NCBI RefSeq assembly: GCF_011752935.1
Contig: NZ_VWWO01000001.1
Coordinates: forward strand, 1,550,001 to 1,614,000
Source: Chitinophaga sp. Cy-1792
GTDB taxonomy: Bacteria > Bacteroidota > Bacteroidia > Chitinophagales > Chitinophagaceae
DNA length: 64,000 nucleotides
Direction of reading: 5' to 3'
The position numbers and the translations under genes were made by a program. Shown piece after piece: positions 53,540 to 61,427 of the stretch. Position 1 is the stretch's first letter. The number at the start of each line of letters is the position of its first letter. The notes below the pieces were generated by a model. It was not told where the DNA came from, did not search any database, and saw only the letters and a program-made list of their open reading frames with translations.

Positions 53540-54319
53540 ATGGCAGAACAGGAAAAATTAATACTGGTAACTAACGACGATGGCATTACTGCCCCAGGCA
53601 TCCGTGCGCTGGTAGAGGCAGTACGTCCTTTTGGGAAAGTGGTGGTAGTGGCACCGGATAGCCCGCAATCGGGTATGGGGCACGCCATTACGATTGGTGT
53701 ACCGCTGCGTCTGAATCAGGTAGGCGTTTTTGATGGCGTGGAAGCCTGGCAATGTTCAGGTACACCGGTAGATTGCGTGAAGCTGGCCCGTGATAAGATC
53801 CTGGGTGGCCGTAAGCCGGATATATGCGTGAGTGGTATTAACCATGGCGCAAACCATTCCATCAACGTAATTTATTCAGGTACAATGTCTGCCGCCATGG
53901 AAGCCGCTATTGAAGGCATTCCTTCCGCGGGATTTTCTTTCCTGGAATACGATTATGAAGCAGATTTTTCTTTACCGGCAAAGGTAGCGGCAGAAGTAGT
54001 TTCGCGTATGCTGGCGAAGCCATTGCCTCCGGGAACTTTATTTAATGTGAATATTCCCATTGTGGAAGAAAAAGATTTCAAGGGAATCCGTATTTGCCGT
54101 CAGGCTGATGCCAAATGGGTAGAGGAATTCGATGAAAGAAGAGATCCGCATGGAAAAAAATATTACTGGCTGACAGGAGAGTTCAAGAACCGTGATACAG
54201 GAGAAGATACGGATGTCTGGGCGTTGGAAAATAATTACGCTTCACTGGTGCCTGTTCAGTTTGATCTGACCAATTATAAGATGAAAGAAAAACTGGAAGA
54301 AGAGTGGAAAGATCTCTAA
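53540..54319 (+). CDS. surE: 5'/3'-nucleotidase SurE
   Basis: A 259-residue metal-dependent nucleotidase, started at ATG 53540, which is preceded by GAGG at a normal distance. The metal motif TNDDGITAPGI opens the protein; APDSPQSGMGHAIT, CSGTPVDCVKLA and SGINHGANHSINVIYSGTMSAAMEA are the family's active-site segments. It acts on nucleoside monophosphates in the cytoplasm. It begins a surE-membrane protein-lpxB gene row. Confidence 0.96.
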   Translation: MAEQEKLILVTNDDGITAPGIRALVEAVRPFGKVVVVAPDSPQSGMGHAITIGVPLRLNQVGVFDGVEAWQCSGTPVDCVKLARDKILGGRKPDICVSGINHGANHSINVIYSGTMSAAMEAAIEGIPSAGFSFLEYDYEADFSLPAKVAAEVVSRMLAKPLPPGTLFNVNIPIVEEKDFKGIRICRQADAKWVEEFDERRDPHGKKYYWLTGEFKNRDTGEDTDVWALENNYASLVPVQFDLTNYKMKEKLEEEWKDL

Positions 54320-54364
54320 CCATCTTCTGTCAGGAATTCATTTTATCGCCATTATAACTAGAAT

Positions 54365-54664
54365 ATGCTTAAGAAAGACAATCTGCCATTAGGAATATTG
54401 CTGGGGCTCGTTACGCCGATCCTCGCATTTTTCGTGTATTACCTGGTAGCGGTGATGCCTAAAAACATCGACCTGTGGAACTTCCTTGGACAACTGCGCG
54501 ATAACCGCCAGTTGATTCCGAAATTAGTCAGCATCTGCCTTTTATTGAACGGGCTGGTGTTTTACCTTTACACAAAAGAAAGAAGAGATATCACCGCCAA
54601 AGGGATATTTCTGGTGACCATGCTGTATGCCATTGGTATACTGCTGATGAAACTGATCAGATAA
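54365..54664 (+). CDS. Small three-helix membrane protein
   Basis: A 99-residue protein with three hydrophobic helices (about 9-31, 51-70 and 78-97) and a short basic loop KERRD. I do not recognise the family. It sits between surE and lpxB with 45 and 18 bp gaps and is probably co-transcribed with both; a role in envelope lipid handling is only suggested by position. Confidence 0.75.
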   Translation: MLKKDNLPLGILLGLVTPILAFFVYYLVAVMPKNIDLWNFLGQLRDNRQLIPKLVSICLLLNGLVFYLYTKERRDITAKGIFLVTMLYAIGILLMKLIR

Positions 54665-54682
54665 TTTTTAATTGAAACAGGT

Positions 54683-55792
54683 TTGAAATATTATATCATC
54701 GCGGGAGAGGCTTCAGGAGATTTGCACGGCAGTAACCTGATCAAACAATTGAAATTGCAGGACCAGGCTGCTGATATTCGTGGCTGGGGTGGTGATCTGA
54801 TGGAGGCTGCCGGCGTTAATGTAGTCAAGCATTATAAAGAGCTGGCTTTTATGGGCTTTGTGGAAGTGGTGATGAATCTTCGTACCATTCTCCGCAATAT
54901 GGACGCCTGCAAAAAGGATATCGCGGCTTTTAAGCCCGATGTGCTGATTCTTGTCGACTATCCCGGATTTAACATGCGTATTGCCGAATGGGCCAAAACA
55001 GAAGGCTATAAGGTCGTTTACTATATCTCTCCGCAGGTATGGGCATGGAAAGAAAACCGGGTGAAGAAGATCAGGCGTACAGTAGATAAAATGCTGTGTA
55101 TCCTGCCTTTTGAGCAGGAATTTTACCATAAATGGAATTATGAGGTAGAATATGTGGGTCATCCGCTGGTAGAGGTTATTAAGGCCGAAAAAGCCAAACC
55201 TGCCGAAGCGCCACTGTCTGATAAACCCATCATTGCAGTGCTGCCAGGTAGCCGTAAGCAGGAAGTAAGCGTTAAGCTGCCCATCATGCTTACCATGGCC
55301 AAACATTTCCCGGAATACCAGTTCGTAGTAGCCCAGGCCCCCAGTCTGGATGATCACTTCCTGGAAAGCCTCATCGGACAGCATCCTAACGTATCCATGG
55401 TAAAAGGCAAAACCTATTCTTTACTGCGTCAGGCAACGGCAGCACTGGTAACTTCCGGTACCGCCACCCTCGAAACAGCGTTGTTTGGTGTGCCTGAAAT
55501 CGTTTGCTATAAAGGAAATCCGGTATCCTATATTCTCGCTAAAAATCTTATTAAAGTAAAATATATCTCACTGGTAAACCTGGTGATGGATAAGCTGGTG
55601 GTAAAGGAGCTGATTCAGAATGATCTGACAGAGGCCAACCTGCTTCAGGAGCTGACTGCCTTACTGAAAGATGATAGCCGCCGTCGTGAGCTGGCAGCCG
55701 ATTATGCCGCCTTGTGGCATAAACTGGGCGAAAAAGACGCTTCCCGCCGCGCCGCTACTGTGATCTGTGAATATGCACAGGAGCCCCGCTAA
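54683..55792 (+). CDS. lpxB: Lipid-A-disaccharide synthase
   Basis: A 369-residue GT19 glycosyltransferase joining UDP-2,3-diacylglucosamine and lipid X into the lipid A disaccharide. The N-terminus YYIIAGEASGDLHGSN, then DYPGFNMRIAEWAK, YYISPQVWAWKENRVKKI, VGHPLVEV, LPGSRKQEV and TSGTATLETALFGVP are all family motifs. The start is a TTG (54683); the first in-frame ATG lies well inside conserved sequence. It is followed by a strong terminator. Confidence 0.96.
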   Translation: MKYYIIAGEASGDLHGSNLIKQLKLQDQAADIRGWGGDLMEAAGVNVVKHYKELAFMGFVEVVMNLRTILRNMDACKKDIAAFKPDVLILVDYPGFNMRIAEWAKTEGYKVVYYISPQVWAWKENRVKKIRRTVDKMLCILPFEQEFYHKWNYEVEYVGHPLVEVIKAEKAKPAEAPLSDKPIIAVLPGSRKQEVSVKLPIMLTMAKHFPEYQFVVAQAPSLDDHFLESLIGQHPNVSMVKGKTYSLLRQATAALVTSGTATLETALFGVPEIVCYKGNPVSYILAKNLIKVKYISLVNLVMDKLVVKELIQNDLTEANLLQELTALLKDDSRRRELAADYAALWHKLGEKDASRRAATVICEYAQEPR

Positions 55793-55815
55793 CTACAAAT
55801 AATGCAATCAAAATA

Positions 55816-55848
55816 AAGAAGGGATTTGCCACCGGCAAATCCCTTCTT
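55816..55848. terminator. Terminator between lpxB and the DUF6728 gene
   Basis: Perfect 15-bp stem (55816-55830 / 55834-55848, loop ACC). It follows lpxB by 23 bp and also adjoins the stop codon of the convergent small gene at 55851-56021. Confidence 0.85.
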
Positions 55849-55850
55849 GT

Positions 55851-56021
55851 TTAATGTCTTCTGATTAAACGATATATCACTATAATAATCGCTATGAAAA
55901 ACAGGATGATACTGATCCGGTTCATGCCGTGCATCATCGCCACATAGCGGGTTTTAGGCGCGTTAGGGTCCTTTTTTCCTATATAGAAGTAACGTAAAAT
56001 TTGTTTCCAGATACTTTTCAT
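55851..56021 (-). CDS. DUF6728-like membrane microprotein
   Basis: A 56-residue protein from ATG 56021 to TAA 55851. It has a basic N-terminus (MKSIWKQILRYFYIGKKDPN), the segment RYVAMMHGMNRIS and one membrane helix (about 37-51, SIILFFIAIIIVIY) followed by a basic end RLIRRH. The Asp-Pro-Asn then M-H-G-M/I-N-R-I pattern matches what I recall of the small DUF6728 family of Bacteroidota. Function unknown. A near-promoter box GATCTTTG lies 4 bp before the ATG. Confidence 0.72.
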   Translation of the reverse strand: MKSIWKQILRYFYIGKKDPNAPKTRYVAMMHGMNRISIILFFIAIIIVIYRLIRRH

Positions 56022-56096
56022 GCCCCAAAGATCGTAAAACTATTATTCCTTATTCCCCTGAGATTGTTATTTTTGAAGCTACCGAAATTCTATTCC

Positions 56097-58700
56097 ATGA
56101 ACATTAGCAAGATAGGTCGCTTCTTTACAGTGGTCTTTTTTTTAACGGGTTTTACTAAATCGATTTACTCGCAGGAAATTCAACTCAGCAAAGACTGGGA
56201 ATTTGCCCGTGGTGATGAAAAAATATGGCGCCCCGCCACTGTTCCAGGTACGGTACACACCGACCTCCTGGCGCAGCACCTCATCCCCGATCCATTTAAA
56301 GGCACCAATGAAAAAAATGTACAATGGGTAGATAAAAAAGACTGGGAATACCGCACGAAAGTCAATGTAACCACTGAAATGCTACAGCAGGATGTGGTGG
56401 AAATTGAATTCAAAGGGCTGGATACTTATGCTGCTATATATGTCAATGATCAGCTGGTGAAAGAAACAGATAACATGTTTCTCGCTTATATCATCGACAT
56501 AAAAAAATATTTGAAACAAGGGGGAAATACCCTGATGGTAAAATTCATGAGCCCCATCAAACATGATATGCCTTTCTTCCTGCGTGATCATGTGATTTAT
56601 CCTGCGGGCAATGATGCATCAGATATTCCACTCAGCGTATATGCACGTAAAGCACCCTACCATTATGGCTGGGACTGGGGCCCAAGGCTCGTTACCAGCG
56701 GTATCTGGCGCCCGGTAATCTTGCGTGCATGGAGTAATGCCATCATTCGTGATGTGACGTATACAACCAGCTTACAAGGAAAGAAAGCGCATGTGGATAT
56801 GAATATAACGGTGTCGGCTACACGTAGTGGAAAATATTCATTCAATCCATCATTTAAATTTGCAAACAAAGAAATTTTAACAGCTGTTCAGACACGTTTA
56901 CTGAATGGTGTCAATATTCCGGTAACATCGCAGGCGGGCGATTTTAATGCTGCACTGTCATTTGACGTTGATGCACCGCAGCTCTGGTGGCCAAACGGCA
57001 TGGGAGAACAAAATTTGTATGACGCCGCGGTAAGCCTGATAAAAGATAAAGCCGTTCTTTCTGCCAATAGCAAAAAAGTAGGTTTACGCAGCATAGAAGT
57101 AGTAAATCAACCCGATAGCGCTGGTGAAAGTTTTTACGTGAAAGTCAATGGCAGAGCCACTTTTATGAAAGGCGCCAACTATATTCCGCAAGACAATTTC
57201 CTGCCACGTGTAACGCCTGAAAAATATCAGCAGCTATTCCGCGACATGCAGGAAAGCAACTTCAATATGGTGCGTGTATGGGGCGGTGGTATTTATGAAG
57301 ATGACCTGTTTTATGAGCTGGCAGATAAAACCGGTATGCTGGTATGGCAGGATTTCCTCTTCGCATGTACCCTGTACCCTGGCGATAAAAACTTCCTCGA
57401 TAATGTAAAAGCAGAAGCAATTTACAATATCAACCGATTGAAAAGTCACCCGTCACTTGCATTATGGTGCGGCAATAATGAAGTAGGTGTTGCTATTAAA
57501 AACTGGGGCTGGAAAGACGGCTACGCCTATACGAATGAGCAATGGGCAAAACTTCAGCAGGATTATGATAAATTATTCAAAGAGCTCCTTCCTTCTCTTG
57601 TACATAAATATGATTCGGGTAGATTTTATTTCGCTTCTTCTCCAATCAGCAACTGGGGTACGAAAGAAGATTTCACCAAAGGCGATAACCACTACTGGGG
57701 CGTATGGCATGGCATGGAATGGTTCGAAGCCTTTAATGAGCGCATTCCACGTTTCATGAGTGAATATGGTTTTCAGTCTTTCCCTGGCCTGGAAACGATC
57801 GATAGCTTCGCTACCAAAGAAGATTACAACATCTTCTCCAATGTGATGCAGTCGCACCAGAAGAGCCCTGCCAAAGGCAATACGGCCATTAAAATTTACA
57901 TGGACCACTATTATCAGCAGCCAAAAGATTTCCCTTCTTTTGTGTACCTGAGCCAGGTTTTACAGGCAGAAGGCATGAAAATGGCCATTGAGGCACACCG
58001 CAGAAATATGCCTTACTGCATGGGTACCTTATACTGGCAGCTCAACGATGTATGGCCGGGCCCAAGCTGGTCAGGGCGCGATTATTATGGCAGATGGAAA
58101 GCGCTGCAATACTATGCTAAACGTGCTTTTGAGCCGGTAATTCTGTCTACCGTTGAAGAAAACAAACAACTTAAAACTTACCTGATCACTGATGCGGTGA
58201 AAACCCAGGATGCTGTACTGGAAATGAAGGTCATGGACTTCTCCGGAAATATCATCTGGGAGAAGAAAACTGGTAAAATCAAATTGCAGGAAGATAAAAG
58301 TTTGTTAGTCAATGAAATACCTGTAGAAGAGGTATTGAAAGGAAAAGACCGCAAGGAGGTAATATTCTATGCGCAATTGGTAATAAACGGTAATGTAAAG
58401 AGTCCTAATATCTTTTACTTTGCACCTGCTAAAGATATGAACCTCCCGGTGCCGGCAATAAGTGTGTTGTGTAAAGCCGGAGCCGAAGGAGAGATAAATT
58501 TGTATATAAAGTCAGATAAGCTCGCGAGAAACATACGCTTATCGTTAAACGGAACAACAGACCATGAACACTTCCAGGATAACTATTTCGATTTACTTCC
58601 TGGGCAGGAAAAAGTAGTGAAGCTGAATACTCACCGCAAACCTGAGACTATTCAGCCATTGGTAAACGTCACCTCTTTGGTAGACTCTTTTAAAAATTAA
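56097..58700 (+). CDS. Beta-mannosidase (glycoside hydrolase family 2)
   Basis: An 867-residue exported glycosidase from ATG 56097, which begins a proper signal peptide (MNISKIGRFFTVVFFLTGF...YS). The frame is open back to 56001, but those residues overlap the divergent small gene and are not signal-like. Domains: N-terminal sugar-binding domain (PATVPGTVHTDLLAQHLIPDPF), Ig-like middle, and TIM barrel with acid/base Glu in LALWCGNNEVG and nucleophile Glu in RFMSEYGFQSFP. The opening motif and WCGNNE are typical of exo-beta-mannosidases. The fucosidase gene follows 2 bp downstream. Confidence 0.93.
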   Translation: MNISKIGRFFTVVFFLTGFTKSIYSQEIQLSKDWEFARGDEKIWRPATVPGTVHTDLLAQHLIPDPFKGTNEKNVQWVDKKDWEYRTKVNVTTEMLQQDVVEIEFKGLDTYAAIYVNDQLVKETDNMFLAYIIDIKKYLKQGGNTLMVKFMSPIKHDMPFFLRDHVIYPAGNDASDIPLSVYARKAPYHYGWDWGPRLVTSGIWRPVILRAWSNAIIRDVTYTTSLQGKKAHVDMNITVSATRSGKYSFNPSFKFANKEILTAVQTRLLNGVNIPVTSQAGDFNAALSFDVDAPQLWWPNGMGEQNLYDAAVSLIKDKAVLSANSKKVGLRSIEVVNQPDSAGESFYVKVNGRATFMKGANYIPQDNFLPRVTPEKYQQLFRDMQESNFNMVRVWGGGIYEDDLFYELADKTGMLVWQDFLFACTLYPGDKNFLDNVKAEAIYNINRLKSHPSLALWCGNNEVGVAIKNWGWKDGYAYTNEQWAKLQQDYDKLFKELLPSLVHKYDSGRFYFASSPISNWGTKEDFTKGDNHYWGVWHGMEWFEAFNERIPRFMSEYGFQSFPGLETIDSFATKEDYNIFSNVMQSHQKSPAKGNTAIKIYMDHYYQQPKDFPSFVYLSQVLQAEGMKMAIEAHRRNMPYCMGTLYWQLNDVWPGPSWSGRDYYGRWKALQYYAKRAFEPVILSTVEENKQLKTYLITDAVKTQDAVLEMKVMDFSGNIIWEKKTGKIKLQEDKSLLVNEIPVEEVLKGKDRKEVIFYAQLVINGNVKSPNIFYFAPAKDMNLPVPAISVLCKAGAEGEINLYIKSDKLARNIRLSLNGTTDHEHFQDNYFDLLPGQEKVVKLNTHRKPETIQPLVNVTSLVDSFKN

Positions 58701-58702
58701 CT

Positions 58703-60142
58703 ATGCGTAAACTTTTAGTGGCCGCCGGCTTTGCATTGCTGAGCGTTAATGCTGCGCAGGCACAGGAACAAGAGCCTCCTTATGTACCCGAAACCGACAA
58801 GGCCGTCGTACAGAAACTGGATGAATGGCAAGACTGGAAATTCGGTATGATTATCCACTGGGGCCCCTATTCTCAGTGGGGAGTAGTGGAATCCTGGAGC
58901 CTGTGCCCGGAAGATGAAGGCTGGACCCAGCGTAAACCTTACGGTATTCCTTACTATGACTACCTGAAAAAGTACGAAGCACTGGGTAAAAGTTTCAATC
59001 CTGTGCATTTCAATCCTGAACACTGGGCGAAAGCCGCTGCTGATGCAGGGATGAAATACGTAGTATTTACGACCAAACACCATGATGGTTACTGTATGTT
59101 TGATACCAAACAAACAGACTATCGTGTTACCGCGCCGGATGCAGCTTTCAGCAAAAATCCGCGTGCCAATATCGCTAAAGAAGTTTTTAATGCATTCCGT
59201 AAGGAAGGTATCCATGCCGGTGCTTACTTTTCAAAGCCCGACTGGCATACAGAATATTACTGGTGGAGTTATTTCCCTCCCCGCGACAGAAATGTCAACT
59301 ACGACGTAGAGAAATATCCTGAAAGATGGGAGAAGTTCAAACAGTATACCTATAACCAGATCGAAGAACTGATGACAGGTTATGGTAAACTGGATATCCT
59401 CTGGTTAGACGGTGGTTGGGTGCGTCCGCTGAAACAGCAGACCAAAGAATCCCTGTCATGGAGCAAATCAGCCCCTCAGAACCAGGATATCGACATGGCT
59501 AAGATCGCAGGTATGGCACGTAGTCGCCAGCCTGGACTGATCGTAGTGGACCGCAGTGTGCATGGGCCTTTCGAAAACTATCGTACGCCTGAGCAGCAGA
59601 TCCCTGATAAGCCGCTGGATTATCCATGGGAAACCTGCATGACAATGGGTGGTTCCTGGTCTTATGTGCCGGATGATAAATATAAATCTGTGAACGTTCT
59701 GATTCACAACCTGGTAGATATCGTTGCAAAAGGTGGTAACTACCTGCTGAATGTGGGTCCTGGTCCTGATGGTGAACTCCATGATGCTGCTTATACCACG
59801 ATGAAAGGTATTGGCGAGTGGATTCATATCAATGGTGATGCGATTTATGGTACCCGTGCTGTGGCGCCTTATAAAGACGGTAAAGTTTGCTTTACCCGTA
59901 AAAAGGACGGTGCAGTGTATGCGATCTATATGCTGGATGAAGGGGAAAAGGTACCTGCGACTATTTCTTTCGCCGGTTTAACGCCTGCTAAGAAAGCGCG
60001 TGTGGAAATCCTTGGTGCTGCTGGTGCACTGGTGTGGAAAACCCAGGGCGGAAAAACAGTTATTAACATACCTGCTTCCGTACAGAATAAAGGTTTGAAG
60101 CATGCTGTAGCCGTTCGGATATCAGCTGTGGATAAGATGTGA
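58703..60142 (+). CDS. Alpha-L-fucosidase (glycoside hydrolase family 29)
   Basis: A 479-residue exported fucosidase with a signal peptide ending near AAQAQ (residue 20). The catalytic barrel has GMIIHWGPYSQWG, YVVFTTKHHDGYCMFD and the nucleophile Asp236 in LDILWLDGGW; a C-terminal beta-sandwich follows (about 385-479). It is 2 bp downstream of the beta-mannosidase gene and surely in one operon, suggesting joint attack on fucosylated mannose-containing glycans such as N-glycans. Confidence 0.94.
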   Translation: MRKLLVAAGFALLSVNAAQAQEQEPPYVPETDKAVVQKLDEWQDWKFGMIIHWGPYSQWGVVESWSLCPEDEGWTQRKPYGIPYYDYLKKYEALGKSFNPVHFNPEHWAKAAADAGMKYVVFTTKHHDGYCMFDTKQTDYRVTAPDAAFSKNPRANIAKEVFNAFRKEGIHAGAYFSKPDWHTEYYWWSYFPPRDRNVNYDVEKYPERWEKFKQYTYNQIEELMTGYGKLDILWLDGGWVRPLKQQTKESLSWSKSAPQNQDIDMAKIAGMARSRQPGLIVVDRSVHGPFENYRTPEQQIPDKPLDYPWETCMTMGGSWSYVPDDKYKSVNVLIHNLVDIVAKGGNYLLNVGPGPDGELHDAAYTTMKGIGEWIHINGDAIYGTRAVAPYKDGKVCFTRKKDGAVYAIYMLDEGEKVPATISFAGLTPAKKARVEILGAAGALVWKTQGGKTVINIPASVQNKGLKHAVAVRISAVDKM

Positions 60143-60173
60143 TTGTAATGTGAATTGATGTTAATATTGTAAG

Positions 60174-60207
60174 AAAGGCTGTGTCTACCTGGTAGACGCA
60201 GCCTTTT
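60174..60207 (+). terminator. Terminator of the glycosidase operon
   Basis: Stem AAAGGCTGTGTCTACC / GGTAGACGCAGCCTTT (one G-T-type mismatch) followed by T, 31 bp past the fucosidase stop codon. Confidence 0.85.
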
Positions 60208-60599
60208 TGGTTTTCAGGAAGATGTTTAACGGGAGATACCTGCTTTATGAGCCACTGTAGCGGTTTTATATTTATTTTTACAGAAATGTTGATAATGTGT
60301 TGAAATCCTTGTTCTTCCTGTTAATAAAATAGTGGCTGCTCATTTTGATCCTTCGAGTCTGATTTTTGTTTTTATACGTACATAATGAAAAGCCCCGGAT
60401 TAACTAGCGATAGTAGATGTGCTGACCTTTATCCGTTTGAGGATGTTTAGTGTTTGATTAACGACTGATTAACTGCGGAGGATTAGAATTTTATAAAACT
60501 TGCATGACTGTTTGCAGGGTTAAGCATATACAACAGAATAACCATATCCGATGAGTGCTTTTAAGAAAAGATTTGGTGTTCACTAAGCCCCCATTGTCT
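60208..60599. other. Intergenic region upstream of the response regulator
   Basis: About 390 bp without a credible gene on either strand or a full promoter match. The only notable box is ACTGTTTG near 60507, one base from consensus. Confidence 0.45.
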
Positions 60600-61358
60600 A
60601 TGAACAAGAATCCAAAAATTTTACTGGTCGAAGATGATAAGGTGTTCGGTGCCCTCGTTAAGAGAAGGTTGGAAGAAGCCGGATTTCGTGTGGACCATTA
60701 CCTGGACGGCTCCGAAGCCTGGGAAGCTTACAAGGCAGACCGCTTCGATGTTTGTCTGCTCGATATCGTTTTGCCTGGCATAAACGGCTTTGAACTGGCC
60801 AAACTCATCCGGGAAGACAGCTCCCTGGTATGCGTTATTTTCTTCTCCGCAGAACGTACCGATGATAACGACCGGATCGATGCCTTCAGGATAGGTGGCG
60901 ACACCTATCTTACCAAGCCATTTAACATGATGGAGCTGATGCGTCGTATCCTGGTTTTCCTGAAATATTCCCGGCCGGTACGCAACGACCTGTTACTGGC
61001 GCATTCCGTAGGGAATTATACCTTCCACTACAGACGTCTGAAAGTAATAGATAATACCACGAAATCTCCTGTAGGAAGGCTTTCGCCAATGGAAGCCAAG
61101 GTAATACGCTATTTCCTGAGCCGCCCGAACGTAATCATCCGCAGAGATGAGCTGTTAATAAAGGTTTGGGGCAAAGATGATCTGCAAAACAGCCGCAGTA
61201 TGGATGTTTACGTGACGAAAGTCCGTAGGCAGATAAAGGATTTCCTGGCTGGGTTTGAACTGGAGACATATCATAACGCCGGATTAAGGCTGAAAGTGCC
61301 GCCTGAAAAGGTAATTGAAAGGGTGGCTGTACCGCTGAAAAACCCTATCAGACTATAA
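60600..61358 (+). CDS. OmpR-family response regulator
   Basis: A 252-residue regulator from ATG 60600; an earlier GTG at 60555 is less likely. Receiver domain (1-120) has the acidic pocket EDD (11-13), phosphoacceptor Asp55 in CLLDIVLPGINGFEL, Ser in FFSAE and Lys in TYLTKPF. A winged-helix DNA-binding domain follows (about 145-240, LSPMEAKVIRYFLSRPNVIIRRDELLIKVWG). No kinase gene is adjacent; the kinase at 43746-45110 also lacks a partner. Confidence 0.93.
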   Translation: MNKNPKILLVEDDKVFGALVKRRLEEAGFRVDHYLDGSEAWEAYKADRFDVCLLDIVLPGINGFELAKLIREDSSLVCVIFFSAERTDDNDRIDAFRIGGDTYLTKPFNMMELMRRILVFLKYSRPVRNDLLLAHSVGNYTFHYRRLKVIDNTTKSPVGRLSPMEAKVIRYFLSRPNVIIRRDELLIKVWGKDDLQNSRSMDVYVTKVRRQIKDFLAGFELETYHNAGLRLKVPPEKVIERVAVPLKNPIRL

Positions 61359-61427
61359 ATCCCCGTATTTACTGCATTTCCATAGCTGTTTTTCTTTCAG
61401 ATTATATTTAATCGTAACTTTAAGGCA

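Noticed and set aside
60384..60450. A 21-codon frame starting MKSPGLTSD
   Set aside because: No ribosome site, promoter or recognisable pattern.
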